The translations under genes were made by a program, and so were the position numbers. A stretch of DNA of 64,000 nt from positions 8,547,983-8,611,982 of the forward strand of contig NC_087077.1 in NCBI RefSeq assembly GCF_026151205.1. The letters run 5' to 3'. The notes beneath the pieces are model-generated. The model saw nothing but the letters and a program-made list of their open reading frames with translations. It was not told the origin of the DNA and made no database searches. The stretch comes from Bolinopsis microptera (taxonomy: Eukaryota > Ctenophora > Tentaculata > Lobata > Bolinopsidae). Positions 14,189-27,400 of the stretch are shown here, one piece after another (position 1 is the stretch's first letter; every line of letters starts with the position of its first letter).

Positions 14189-14535
14189 TTGGCTCAGTGG
14201 CTTAGTTGGTTAATCTACTTGTCTACTGGCCCTGACGTTGCGAGTTCGAATCCCAGTTGGGCCAAGATTTGAAAATTGATGGGCAGCCGTCGCTCACCAA
14301 ACCATGGTGTGAATGGTAGTAGCTCTCATTACGTAGAGCTGCGAAAATAACACGAGTGCATATGCCTGGGGTTGCGTCCCCATACCTATACCATCCCCCC
14401 TCTCCTAGTTGAAGCCATGAGATAAGACACCTGGTGCTGCGTGTGGGTTTCATTTTGTGGTACCCATTCCATAGATATTGGGTCTGTACTAAATATAGAC
14501 CTGTTGCCAAGAGAAACTACGGAGGAATGAAATAA
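14189..14535 (+). mobile_element. tRNA-derived SINE-like element
   Basis: The head at 14189-14265 has a pol III A box (TGGCTTAGTTGG) and B box (GAGTTCGAATCCC). Its first and last seven bases, TTGGCTC and GGGCCAA, pair as an acceptor stem with one G-T. The T-stem is poor, so this is a tRNA-like relic rather than a functional tRNA. A non-repetitive body follows, up to the TA-target element at 14544. No second copy is recognised in this window, and the 3' end is uncertain. Confidence 0.55.
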
Positions 14536-14543
14536 TGAAAATA

Positions 14544-15310
14544 CAGGGTGGGCCAAAAGTCAGTAACCATACGTTGGCCTTAATAGCTCCGCCGTGTTTT
14601 ATATTTGAGAGCTGTTGCTTTGCAGATGGCTTACTGTCTTTACTGGTTCGAGGATTCCGTCGTCAAAATGTGAAAATTCGCATATTTTAGACCATGCTTA
14701 TTCAATATTAAAACACCTATATTGTTTTCTCTGAACATGCTGAACGCCTCATTTTTTCAGAGACGGTAGATTATCAAATGTTGCATATGATCTGAAAACA
14801 TGAGGCAAAACAGATTAGAAATGACGAAATTATCAAGCATTTTCTGTATCTCGTTAACAATATTGACTGGGTGATTATGTGACACCGTGACACGACACCT
14901 TAATTTGGCAACCTTAACAATTCGCATAATGTTTAACGGGGTAGTTAACGGGGGCACCTTATCACGTGATTTGGTAAATCGATCACCTGATCACACGTAA
15001 TGAATAAACTCGTTATGCTTCATATCTCGGTCATCTGAGAAGCTACAGTTCTAATTTTTTGAGGACAAACGTAATTCGAATGGCCAAACACAATTCAATA
15101 TTATTTAGCTTGATCCGACTATCCAAACTATCAAAAAAATGTGAAAATGAACCTCCATTTGAAAAAAATGAACGCGAATATTTTTCGAGTTGACAAATTC
15201 CTCGAACCAGTGGTGGTACTAAGTCATACCAGAAAGAAGTATTTAAATTGTGCACTCAGTGACTGAGCTATAAAGGCCAATGTATGGGTACTGACTTTTG
15301 GCCCACCCTG
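14544..15310. mobile_element. Mariner-like MITE, TA target
   Basis: Terminal inverted repeats start CAGGGTGGGCCAAAAGTCAG and match inward for about 50 bp (shared TTGGCCTT, then ATAGCTC). Both ends are flanked by TA (14542-14543 and 15311-15312). CAGGG ends with a CCAAAAGT word are typical of mariner-like elements. There is no transposase frame in 767 bp. A degenerate relative fills the spacer of the large palindrome at 36958-37250. Confidence 0.85.
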
Positions 15311-17740
15311 TATATTATGTGTACAGGATGTAATGTACAAAGGAGTAATAATATAATACAAAGGAGTAATAGTATAATATTTAAATATTTATTACAAAAA
15401 GAAGATATAACTTTATAATAACTTATAAAAGATAACAGTAACTTAAATAACCAAATTATTCGTGCCAAAATGTTAAATATCATACAGTAGTTACCCACTT
15501 GATTAACAAAATTATTAATCTATTAATTTGTTATATCACATCAAGGGTATATACTATAGAGTGTACTTCATATCCATAATTCATGTACATAATATAATAT
15601 ATTATAAGCTACACAGTACACGCTTAAATACAACCTATTATCTCTAGGTTGTATACTGCTAGTCATGTATTACTATCAGCTCTATATTACTATCACTCTG
15701 TACTTACATAAGTTACGTCATTATCATTATGACGACATTTTCTACGATGTACTTATTTTCGGTTTGACTGAGAAATGGTGAAACATTTGAAATCCATAGA
15801 TTATGGTTAAACGATTTCAGTTCTTTATTGGAGACCAGCCATAAAAATTCAGCAAGCTATTTCAACATGGGTTACTATATGCTGCAACTTTTTATGTACT
15901 ATTTGTAGAGTAAATTCGGCACTTTAACCTACTTTAAAACGTTTTTTAAATCCTCGCAGTCTACAGACTATACCTTGAACCTACAATTCTGCCACAACAC
16001 AGTGTAGTAATCTCGCCTGAGAGCCTACATTTGCAGGGTTTACTTTAAAACACTCAGTCGTTTAAAACGCGTAATAGTTTTAACCAGAACTTTCCAGACC
16101 ATAATCTAACAGAATAGTTCCTGGCTGGTCAGACCTTGAAATGGCAAAATTCCACTAAATCAGCTGATTTCTTTCATAATGTAACTTAAGGGAGCTGGTA
16201 GTTTGATGGGATAACGTGTTGCAAGATGGTATCTCCCGCCAATAAGCCCATATAAGGCAGTATGCTCTCCCAAGCACCAGATATGATATAATTGATGTAT
16301 ATCATAAAATGCATAATATACATCAGGTCAAAGTGTGTGTGGGCTGCTGCTACATCTCGGTAACCATGCTGATTTGTTAAACGCTACTTGAATGGTCCTG
16401 TGAGAGAGGTGGTGTTTGAGGGTTGATTCTAGCGAGGCTGGTAGATGTCGGGCGCTAAAAGCTTGGGACTGAGATGTTGTAGAATAACATTAAAAGTTAG
16501 GAATTAAGAGGCCAGCGTTTTGTGGCTGTGGTTTAATTGAAGCGGAGGAATTTTAAAGTTTCCTTCTTAAAACTCCAAATTGGCAGTAATTAGATGTTAA
16601 GTATCTAACAGACAGAGATGCGAGATTAGAAATGAGATAAGGGCAATATAATGTCTCTAGGATGACTTTTAGTCAGATCAAGTGTTATTTATCAGTGATG
16701 ATCAATCAAAGTGACAACAGGTCGTCATGGTTTTATTTCAGGTCAAATTTTTATTTTGTAATTATTTTCCGGCGCCCCTTATCTAAACACGTAATTAATT
16801 CTGATAACACTTAACACCATTGGTTAGACATGTCTAGTAAATAAAACGAATCACGCTAAAATAAATGTTACCTGTTTTCCTGGAGATCCCTTTTATTCTT
16901 CACACCTACGTAATTCTGGGAGCTGAAGAATATTGTTCTGATAATTATGTTACGATCAGAAGTTTACGTATCGTTTCATTTCGTCAAATTTCAACTTTAC
17001 CCTTTTTTTGGCAAGTTTTTAAAATATTTTATGAAGAAAATACCACCCTCTCCTCAACAATGTACCCCACAATCCACATTCCACGTGTTATTAAGTTCTT
17101 ATAAAGTTCTCGTACGACACAAAATTCAATCACCAGATTGAACCCTCGTCATAATAACAGCGACAGTATTGGATTAAAATAGAAAATTTGCAGAGAGTAG
17201 CTGATAACACATACAGAGCTATGTCGACCTAACAATCTACCAAATATTAGGACACATCTCACAACTATTATATATAATTGCGTCATCCAATACGTCTATA
17301 CCCTCTAATGCCACACCTGGACGAACTGCGGACAAACCGCATTACTCTTAAATTAACCCCAAATTATCGCCCCTCTCTTCTGTGCCTCATTCACAAACAC
17401 AGTGACCTTTAAACCACTCACTGCCGGGCTCCACTTCCCCCACCATCACAATATTTAGGGGGAAATTTGAGTTGGGTCAGTGTGAGTGTGGTTCATTTTG
17501 TTGGAGGTTAACTCGACTCCGGCCGTTTTTGTTCGCGAAAGTGTAATTTGAGACTTCGTCACAGTAATACTGTATTAATGTACTGCAGCTTTCAGTTCGT
17601 TCTAGCTTTGTCTGCTGTGTGTTGTGTATAAGTTTGTATTTCAGTGTCTCGTGTGGGGTTAAGTCGTGGGATTTTATCAACTGTTACAACATTGTACTGA
17701 GTACCGTGTAGTTTGGGTTATTGTAATAATCCACTTCTTC
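15311..17740. other. Gene-free stretch
   Basis: No gene is supported. Open frames are under 80 codons. The stretch is AT-rich, with only small local inverted repeats such as one at 16279-16325. Confidence 0.45.
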
Positions 17741-18432
17741 CCATTATCCTCTTTCCCACCCTGCTCCTTCCCACCCTGCTCCTTCCCACCCTGCTCCTTC
17801 CCACCCTGCTTCTTCCTACCCTACTCCTTTCCACCCTGCTCCTTCCCACCCTGCTCCTTCCCACCCTGCTCCTTCCCACCCTGCTCCTTCCCACCCTGCT
17901 CCTTCCCACCCTGCTCCTTTCCACCCTGCTCCTTCCTATCCTGCTCCTTCCTACCCTGCTCCTTTACACCCTGCTCCTTCCCACCCTGCTCCTTCCCACC
18001 CTGCTCCTTCTCACCCTGCTCCTTCCCACCCTGCTCCTTTCCACCCTGCTCCTTCCCACCCTGCTCCTTCCCACCCTGCTCCTTCCCACCCTGCTCCTTC
18101 CCACCCTGCTCCTTCCCACCCTGCTCCTTCCCACCCTGCTCCTTTCCACCATGCTCCTTCCCACCCTGCTCCTTCCCACCCTGCTCCTTCCCACCCTGCT
18201 CCTTTCCACAATGCTCCTTCCCACCCTACCCTTTATCACCCTGCTCCTTCCCACCCTGCTCCTTCCCACCCTGCTCCTTCCCACCCTGCTCATTTCCACC
18301 CTGCTCCTTTCCACCCTGCTCCTTCCCACCCTGCTCCTTCCCACCCTGCTCCTTCCCACCCTGCTCCTTTCCACCATGCTCCTTCCTACCCTGCTCCTTC
18401 CCACCCTGCTCCTTCTCACCCGCTCTTTACCA
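17741..18432. repeat. 15-bp minisatellite, about 45 copies
   Basis: The unit is CCTGCTCCTTCCCAC, with variants TTTCCAC, TTCCTAC and CCATGCT. The 15-bp period keeps several frames open on both strands, giving apparent proteins of repeated PPCSF, PTLLL or VGRSR units. These are period artefacts. Strand composition is highly asymmetric (C/T on the plus strand). Confidence 0.93.
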
Positions 18433-19828
18433 CCCTTCACTTTCCTATCCTGATCCTTCGCTTCTACTGATTGGCTCCTTCCCAATTAGATGTGTTACAT
18501 TCAGATCATCTCTATTGTAATTCAAAAGTTTCTTTTTGTCTGTTTGTTTGTTTGTCCGCGCCACGTGCAAATTAGATGAGAAATAAGAAGTTGCATAGTA
18601 GTAACGCGGATGAAATCGCGCACGTGCACAGTGTTTGACTGCATCTTCCGTTGGGAAGGATATTTTTTGATGCGATAAAAACTGTATATCAAAGAATACT
18701 ATTAGCCTTATCCCTTTGACCACGGGCCTATACTTGTAGTTCATTATAAAACCTCGTATCAGCATAATAACATGGTATGTAGTTTCAGTGGAGATTCAAG
18801 ATAACGTCCAGTGTTATTATAATGTAATTTTCTTATTCATTGTTATATTATAATGGATCTGTGAGATGTTTGATGTGGTTAGAATCGGAATATTCCTTCA
18901 CATTTTACTAATTTCATTAATACCATTGTCATTCTGTAAACTTTGTTGTTAAACTTTAACATTTATTATATAATTACACAAGGTTATGATGATGATGATA
19001 GCGAGAATCGAGTTAGTCTATATTACATTGCAATGAGTGTGAACTGTGAAATTTATCACATTCTATTATATCCCCTCACATGAGAGTGGAGCTCGGGTAA
19101 CTGCTTTGTTTCCATTCCTTGTTTATTATGTAGGTTTGTGTGCTGTTTTGTTTGCGTGTATTGTTGGTGTGTTTATGGTGTGTTTGTTTGGGTGTAATTA
19201 AGCTTTTAATTACCCATTTATTCCACTTTTGCTTATGTTCTATACATTGTGCAGTGAAGTCTCTCCGACTTCAATATCATGTTGTCTCGTTTTAAACGTT
19301 TCGACGCTTTTGTCAAGATTCGAATTTTTCTATATCATATTAATATTATATTTTGGACGGTTTTTCGGTTATAACCTTCTTATCGATATTGCTACTAATT
19401 TTTGGTTTCATATTTCACCTTTCATACTTCAAGATATATTCAAGATGCTAATTTCTCAAAAGCAACACTTGCACTACCACTAGATCCGTGAACCCGTATA
19501 AAACGTCTTGGATTGTATCGGACAAATTGCAAATGTGTACTGATAAAAAATTGGCTGATTATATGAACAGATAAGAATTAAAACCTCAGCTGACTCTATG
19601 ACGGCTTTTAAAGTATAAGCAGATAAAAATGTCAGACAGGTGAAATAAGTATTTAAAATTAAGTTGAGTATTCTGTTATGTTTTCTTGTTTTGGCGGAGG
19701 AGAGCGCAAAGAGGAAACACCTTACAAACGTCTCCTAAACAGAACATGTGAGATGTTTCTAAGGTTAGATAACCTTTAAATCAGTCGAGTGTACTAATAA
19801 TTTCGCACTTTTTATGTCAAATTAGCGT
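18433..19828. other. Gene-free stretch
   Basis: No supported gene. Short GTTTGTTT runs occur near 18540 and 19140-19190, and a GATGATGAT run near 18990. Confidence 0.45.
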
Positions 19829-19834
19829 ATTATA

Positions 19835-20336
19835 GGGGGTGGGGGGTTGACGCGTCCGCCTATGTCCGTGTCCTTTTTAGACTCTAGACAGTCACGCGAC
19901 TCAGCTCTAGACGGTGATCACTGTTCCGGACAGTGGCTGCTTGTAATTAGTTACTCTGTTTTGATATTGATACCCATGAAATTCTGCCTTGCTGTGAAAG
20001 TTACTTCTTCTGACCTTGTATCCCGCTCTTTTTATCAAATCTTTTTAAACCTTACCATTTCTGATGAGGATCAAGTATCAGTTAGCCCCTATATCTTAAT
20101 TATTTACAGTTCAAGGTCTAAAGATCTCACTTCAGGTATTTATCATTTAACTAACATGTCTAGATCATGTATCCAATTACAACAGTCCTCGACATCTCAC
20201 TTCGTGTCCTCAAAATACCTTTTCAACAAATTTAGCTAATTTTATTGTCCGCTATCGTCCGCTATCGTCCGCCCTTTTTGGATTCAATGAGATAAGCGGA
20301 CATTGGCGAACGTGTCCCCCCCCCCCCCCCCCCCCC
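19835..20336. mobile_element. Short TIR element with G-rich ends and ATTATA flanks
   Basis: Inverted ends of about 35-40 bp both begin with a G run and continue into GAC, CGT, CGCC and ATGTCCG words. Direct ATTATA repeats flank it at 19829-19834 and 20337-20342, consistent with a 6-bp target duplication. The right end contains a long C homopolymer and a triple repeat of ATCGTCCGCT. The 130-codon frame inside has no recognisable motif and overlaps the terminal repeat, so it is not called. Confidence 0.6.
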
Positions 20337-20342
20337 ATTATA

Positions 20343-23300
20343 CGTCCAGTATTCAGTCTCTCAACCTCTCCGTCCAACAGAATTTAACTGTGGTTTCCTT
20401 GCTTTAAATTTTTCATGACAAACATGTCATATTTTTGTTGTTAGTTACTGTGGTCGCTATTTTAAATACGGACACTCTGTTTTATAGCTGTTTAGTTTAA
20501 TGTTTTAACACAAAATAAGTCTTCACCCCAATCTCTCGATCGACGACTTTCAGAGTTTGGACGGTAGTCCTTATCCCCTGTTATACCAGACAATAAAAAT
20601 TTCAATTGAGCAAATTTTTCTATTAATTACACAACGAAACCAAAAAATTTAATAATATGATAATCAACTAGCCCAACTACAAAGCAACCACAATGAATCT
20701 CCTTTCAAAAAGTTTTAAACGTTTGATCTGTTGAATAATTTACTGACAAGCTTGCCATTCTCTCAAAAGTGCAGCAAGTTTTGAACCACGCACTGCACTT
20801 GATACTTTATTTTGACTCGTTTAGTCGTTTACAAGATAAACGGCCTATTATGCTATCGTTTTTTGCTAAAAGATCAATTAAACAATTATATGTCTCCTGG
20901 GTTCAATTTGTTAGATCGTCTAATAGTTTGCTTTAAAACCATTGCCCACCATTTATTGTCTAAACCATTTTCCTGCACCGACCAGCTCTTTGCTGACGAG
21001 TTGTTAATTGTTATTATTCGTCAATATATTATGTAGTTTTAATTTACATCTAATTACTGGCCCTAGCCCCCTTACTGGCCCCCTTACTGGCTCCCTTGCA
21101 AAGGCTCTGGTTCATATGTTAATGAACCGGCCCGCGGAGAATGTTCACTCCCGTTCTCATAAGGAACTCATTTCAATTACAAACACATCTGTTTCACCGC
21201 TCTCCCGTATTTTTCGTGTAGCACTGTAGGCAGCTCCTTGTTATCCTTGCATTTAACTCACGTGTAGATATTTCGCTACTTTTCTGAGATTTTATTGCAA
21301 CATGTAAGAATTGTCCCGTATTTCCTATTGTAACCCAATCTTAAAGAGGTCCAATTAGTCAACCTACAAAAAAGTTAACTTTCCCCCAGACCACCGCGTC
21401 TGTTACCTGAAATAAACACACCTAGTTACACACCTGTAACACCTGTAACATGTTCTCCTGGCACTGTGAAACACCTGTAACACCCAGTTAGTGTTACACA
21501 CATGTTACACACCTGTTACACACCTGTAACATCCAGCTCCCTAACCTCCACACTATGAACATTATTATACATGATGGGAGTTACGTGTTCGCCCACCAAT
21601 TACCCCAGACGTTGTGTTTAGTGTTCGTGTTATCACTTCCTTTTAAAACTTTAAACTTTGGGGAAACTTGTGAGTTCGTTTTGTGTGTTTCACTTTGTCT
21701 GTTGACTTTCCCGTTTTGAATACTTCTGTGACCTTGTTATAATTTCTCTGTTGAGAATGTACAATTTCATAGTGGCTGTTTTACAGTATGATGCTTTTTT
21801 GGATATTTTGAGATATTGGATCATGATGTAGCATGAATTGCAAATATAGTTATAGTTATACCCATCAGGCCTCTATCTTTGCAGTATGCAGCGTACATTA
21901 GTTCTTATCCTGACAACTCAATACGTTCAGCCTAAGCTACACACAAAAAGTAAAACCGCATACTGATCACCTCCCCAACTAGCAACATTATTGTTGCACA
22001 ATTCCTCGCTATTATCTTAATATTACACAGTGGTACATCGTCATAATAACATAGTTTAGTGTGTTTCATGGCACAATGATAAGTAAAATTATTTATGTTT
22101 GGATGTGTGTTGGGGTCGCATGAGGTCGGCTAATCTTGGTCATTTGTTACCATAAATATTGGCCGTTTGGTTTTGTAACCATTTCGGATTTATAAACTTG
22201 CCCAATATTTCTTGCCCAGATTTCAGATTCCTAGTTGTTTCATATTATTTTTGCTAAGTATTTCAGAATGGTTACGTATGAAATTTATTAACATTTGAAT
22301 ATGCGAATTTTTAGGTAACTTTAAAATTTGGTACACAATTTTGGACAATTTTGTTGTAACAATAAATAGATACACACTGTAAAATATACGTCATGTTGGT
22401 TTAATTCACGGAATACCAGGAATTTCAGAAACTTTAAATAGGAAATAGTGCTTCTAAACTTAAATAGTAAAAATATCAGAGTTTGATTAAAAAATTTCCC
22501 ATAGATTACAATCCCCGCCACACCAATAATTAACGTACGCGGTATTTTAACGTGATTCAAAAGTGACGCGTATGTAACGCGTTCATGTCTATTCATTTTT
22601 AATTGTGCAGTGGTACATTATCATAATAACATAGTTTCACGTGTTTCATGTGACAAAGATATGCAAAATATAATGCATAATACATGTAGAATGCACATCC
22701 AGATGGTTGGAATGCCATGAGGTCAGTTCATTTGTTACCGTACAAGTTTGGTTTTGGGATATTTTCCTATTCATTAACTTGAAGTTGTCTCGCTCAAATA
22801 GTCAGAGTTGAGACACAGTTAATAAACTGCGGAGTGACTAAAATGCTATACAGCAAAAACAAAAGGCTCCAACCAAACACTCCACCTACTGATCCTAACC
22901 ACCCTAACAACTCTCAAGCTCTCTCTCTCTTCAACCCTCATTCCCTCACTCCTCTTGGTGCACAAAACCATTCTAACCTATGTATGTCCCCCTTACGGGT
23001 TCCACAAGCCCAACGGTACATAGTTAGACGAAAAACAGAGAAGCCTTGATTGCCAGATCAAGGACTGCATCAGTAGCAGCGAAATACGGATATACCTTCT
23101 CCCTTACAGTCAGCGAGCTGACAACTATCTGACTGTGTCTTTTAGGCCTTGCCACACCACCTTCGCTATTGCATCCGCTCGCCCGTATTCACTGACACAT
23201 GCCACACCTGGGTTTAGTATGAAGATGTACGCATATTCACCCAAGATGCGGAGATGCCTCAGTTTAGCGAGTTGAGATACAACAGCAAACTCACAGGAGC

Positions 23301-23437
23301 ATGGATCAGAATCATCAGTTACCAACCTGACACCGTTTCGGGGCTTTAATCGCAATACGGTTTCCTGTCAGGCGCCCCAGCAGTCCACCCTTGAACCAAA
23401 TGTATCGCTTTTGTATTTTGTTTTCTTTAGTTTCCAT
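20343..23437. other. Gene-free stretch with small duplications
   Basis: No firm gene. It includes a CACCTGTAACA-rich low-complexity tract (21416-21532) and a roughly 150-bp direct duplication (22027-22180 and 22608-22756). A GC-richer piece at 23040-23400 has a minus-strand open frame of 76 codons that I do not recognise. Confidence 0.4.
22027..22756. repeat. Pair of ~150-bp diverged direct repeats, 580 bp apart
   Basis: Copies at about 22027-22180 and 22608-22756 share CAGTGGTACAT, ATAATAACATAGTTT, ATGAGGTC, CATTTGTTACC and TTTGGTTTTG in the same order, with indels between. Neither has visible terminal repeats. Confidence 0.65.
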
Positions 23438-23441
23438 TTAA

Positions 23442-24449
23442 GGGGGGGGGGGTTCACCCTGACCAACAAACTAGGACCCGTGACCGAACTTTTGAGGGGG
23501 TCCCGGACCCCAACCGCCAAACGGTGCCCGCGGGGCAGCCACGCCCATATTTTGTCCAATTTAGGCCCAATTTAGCCTAATACCCTGAACATGCCCAAAA
23601 CTTGTAGCTAGTGGTCCTCTAAACTCGTATATGAATTTTCATTAAGATTGGACAAAAAAATGACTGAGTTATGCCGCGCCCATATTTGGGCATACGCGCC
23701 AAATTTGATCGATTTTGGCCCATAAATTGGTCAAATATCAATATTTTTGAATGAAACCAACTTTATATGAAAGGTAAGCCTAAACTACACAACTCAATAG
23801 AGTTTCAATATTTTTTCATGAAATTTTCAGAATCAACGTAGAATCGCATTTCGACCTTTGGCGGCCAAAATCGATCAAATTTGGTGGGTATAAATCAAGA
23901 GGCTTGCATATAATGAACATATTGACACGGGTGCAGAGTTGAGTCTGTACGGAACCTAGTAGTTTCAGATCCTTGTTTAACTTGCCGTACAGCAAGGTCA
24001 TCCACTACTTTAGCCCGGCGAGGCACATAACTCCCTCTACAACTCCATGACAAATGTTTCATATATACTAGCCGAGTTCACAAGTTATATCCTTGTGTTT
24101 GAGAAGAGCTCGTTAGAACTGCTTCCTTTCCCTTCAGTATCCCACAGTCTCTCAAATATGGGCATATAGTTTTTAGCTCATAACTCAGTCATTTTTTGTC
24201 CAATCTTAATGAAAATTCAGGGGACCAATATAGCTACAAGTAGAGCACCTAAAACCTGGGTTTTAGGCATGTTCAGGGTATTTGGCTAAATTGGTCCTAA
24301 TTTGGACCAAATATGGGCGTGCCTGCCCTGCGGGCACCGTTTGGCGGTTGGGGTCCGGGACCCCCTCAAAAATTCGGTCACGAGTCCTAGTTTGTTGGTG
24401 AACTGCTATCTCGAAATCAAGTTTCACAAAAAATCAGGGTGAACACCCC
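23442..24449. mobile_element. TTAA-flanked foldback element
   Basis: Long inverted arms (about 23442-23690 and 24164-24449) surround a roughly 470-bp centre. The tips read GGGG...GTTCACCCTGA, flanked by TTAA at 23438-23441 and 24450-24453, the target typical of piggyBac-like or Kolobok-like elements. The arms share CCGCCAAACGGTGCCCG, GGGGTCC and GACTGAGTTATG words. The left arm lacks a roughly 45-bp segment present in the right arm (TTTTTTGTGAAACTTGATTT). No transposase frame is seen. Confidence 0.8.
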
Positions 24450-24453
24450 TTAA

Positions 24454-27400
24454 ACAACAGCTGGCTGACCAGTCAACCTAAAGAGTATCCAACCCGAGGG
24501 TAGCGACTAGCGAGTTCGAATTCCATTTCTTAAGTGTCGGATAACAGCCTTACCCTAAACCCCGGGTAGCATTGTGTAGTTCAGAGTCTCAGACCTTGGT
24601 TAGAAATACTCCGAGGGAGCATTAAAGCACTTATCTCTACTGTGAAAAGTACGATGGAATTATGCTGGACTTGAATGTCTCAGGCGTAACCTCATTAGAC
24701 GTGTGAAATGGAATTGGCGAAGTTAAAAGATCACGATTCATATTCATCTGCCCTAAAACCTAATTTTAGCACCTTGTGTTCACAGAGCAAGGATTCTTTT
24801 GTTTTGTTTTGGGATATTTGGATGGTCAGTAATACGTAGCTACTCTAGTAGTGGTAGTGAAGTACAGTCCCAAATTAACGCAATCTTTCAACCACTTTTA
24901 ATAGTTGTTTTTTTGTGTTAGAATAATCGATAACTGTGAAACATTTGACTTTTCTTACCATTTTGGTTATAGATATTGTCGGATAAATTTTAGAATTTTT
25001 CCATTTAATTTCCATTTAATTGCCAAGAATTAGAAAATGTTGTATGTCGCTATAATAAGTCAATAAGCCATTGTATTAACTTCTTATATGGTCAATTCGT
25101 ATCTTTATCCCCAATACGGTAAGAAGTTCCTCAGAAGTTGTGACGTTGCCAAGTTGGTTAATCATAAGCTGTTAAACTCAGTTGATTTTGTTTGTAAATT
25201 ATTCTCTCACGACCACGAGTCCTTGCTGTGATTTGAACTCGAGCGGTACCAGAAGCCTACTTTTACATTTCGGAAAATGCCCCAACCCACATACATTCCC
25301 TGGACTTAACAGGTACATTTTTTGTAATATTTCAATTTAAGAGAAAATATCATGATCATGAACAATACGTTCTTAAAATTTGTGAGGAAAAATGTGACTA
25401 GGAAACTGATGTCATATTTCTTAAGACTAATTAATATGACACTGGATTGTGGAATGTGGAGCATATGGCTGTGAATTAAAATGTATACGAAACTAAAATG
25501 TTAACATACCATTGTAGATTCTAGTAATCTTAAAACCGAGTTCGTCACAGTTTTCAGTAAAATTGTCTTCCAAATGTAATTATTATCACTCTAAATTCTA
25601 CACGTTCCGTCCAATACGAAACATTTGCAAACTTCAAATATATTTCTTGCCAGAGATATTTTAAAATCTGCCAAGAGATAAGAAATTATTAAGAATGTGA
25701 ATACGCCATCTTTTTACATGATTGACCATTGATCTTTCTGGCAGAAATCCAATAATAAAGTTCAGCTGCCTATTGTTCTGTCTCTGTTATGTCTCTGTCT
25801 CAATCTCCCGACTATCCGCTGTCCTACGTCTAATGTTCTAGTTTTTATCTAGTTCTAGTTCTATGTTCTATCCCCCCTGTCTCGTATTGTGGTTGCGACT
25901 ATCCACGACAGTAATTGATTAACTGAATCTGCTGTCGTGCTTGCCAAAGAATATCTCTCGCTTCGGACACGTATAATTGTACATGATGATATTATATTAT
26001 GTTTCTATTTCTATATTGTTGTGGACTGTTGTTTTGTAGCTTGTATATTGTGTTACATTTAATGTTTTGTGTGATAACCTTCTAAAAAAGTAGACGAAGT
26101 TTAACGTTTAATGTGATCTAAAACTGTAACTTTAGAGATGGTAGACTCTGACTGAATGTATCGCCTGATGGTAGAAATATTAATTGATTTCTAGTTAGTT
26201 TGAAAGACAAAAGGACAAAAGGAGTTTGCTGAATTATAATATGAACCTAGAGTTATTCCGCCACTGTTATTATTATATTGTTGGAGGTCATTATAAGATT
26301 ATAGATTTTTATAAATTTTATGCTGTTTTAGTCTGCTAGTTTTGACCCACCTGTTTCTCTGTTTTTGCACTCACCTCAATCAATTACAGGTTTACATATT
26401 TACTATAACTTCTCAATATTTTCATATTATAATGCTAGTCAAAGTTCCTTTTATTTGGTGTTTAATAAGATCTAAGTTTTATTTGCTGTTAGCACTTACA
26501 AACTTTTAACAGTAATTATTGTTTTGTCAACTATCTTGTTATGATTACATTTTTCCTTATATATCTGCTTTCTGCTTTCTATGATATCGGAGATTCATAT
26601 CTTGATACCGTACACATTTTAAGACAAAAAATAAAAACTGTATTTTACAGTTTTTTGTCTTTACACTCCTTGTTTATACACTCCTTGCCAATCACTTGCA
26701 ACAAGTTAGAAAAAACCCATAGATTATAACAGCTGGTAACTAACTTAAACTTTTACTTATACTGGTAACTTATTCGACCTAGTCTCCAGTATCTGGAACC
26801 TGACCAGTAACCAACTTGTCAACAAAAGAGACTCTCTCAAGAGACTCTCACGGGATCTAGATGAAAGCATGTTTTCGAAGAGTGGTTAAGTTGTGCAGGA
26901 AGACTTGCTGTTGCACCTGCAACAGTTGCAGTAACTACAGCTACACTAACCTTCAGTAAGTTTACCAGTAACTAATCGGTTACTAACCAGTCACTAATCG
27001 GTTACTAACCAGTAACTAATCGGTTACTAACCAGTAACCTCCAGGAAATTAAAGAACATGTTTCTTACAGGAAGCATTACCACCACCTTTTAACTTAATT
27101 ACTAAATTATATCCTTTTGTGTTCTCAAATTTCATGTTAAATTTAAAGTGTACCCTACTTTAAGCAACTCTACTGGTCTTGTAATGAGTCAGTTAAATAA
27201 TATCCACATTCAAGTTACACGGCTCCAGGACAATCAAAGTAAAATAAATATATTATTAAAACATATAATATCTTAAATATAATATTATGGGTTAAGATTA
27301 TGAGTAAAATATATGAGGTGACCCATGAAATGTGCCTTCAATTCGGTGTTCTACGAGTATCTATTTGTACTCTCAAAGGAATTAGGAATATAATGTTAAT

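Noticed and set aside
17666..18520. 284-codon ORF of repeated PPCSF units and its opposite-strand counterparts
   Set aside because: Produced by the 15-bp minisatellite; open in multiple frames on both strands.
19847..20239. 130-codon plus-strand ORF
   Set aside because: Inside a short TIR element, overlaps its terminal repeat, and has no recognisable protein motif.
23125..23400. Minus-strand ORF next to a TGGGGCGCCTGACAGGAA word resembling a retroelement primer-binding site
   Set aside because: The resemblance is partial, no LTR pair was found on either side, and the peptide matches no retroelement motif.
24480..24780. Possible SINE with a B-box-like GAGTTCGAATTCC
   Set aside because: No matching A box at the right distance and no second copy in the window.
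25146..25250. tRNA-like stretch with A-box-like CCAAGTTGGTTAA
   Set aside because: The B-box candidate is poor and the spacing too long; no cloverleaf can be drawn.
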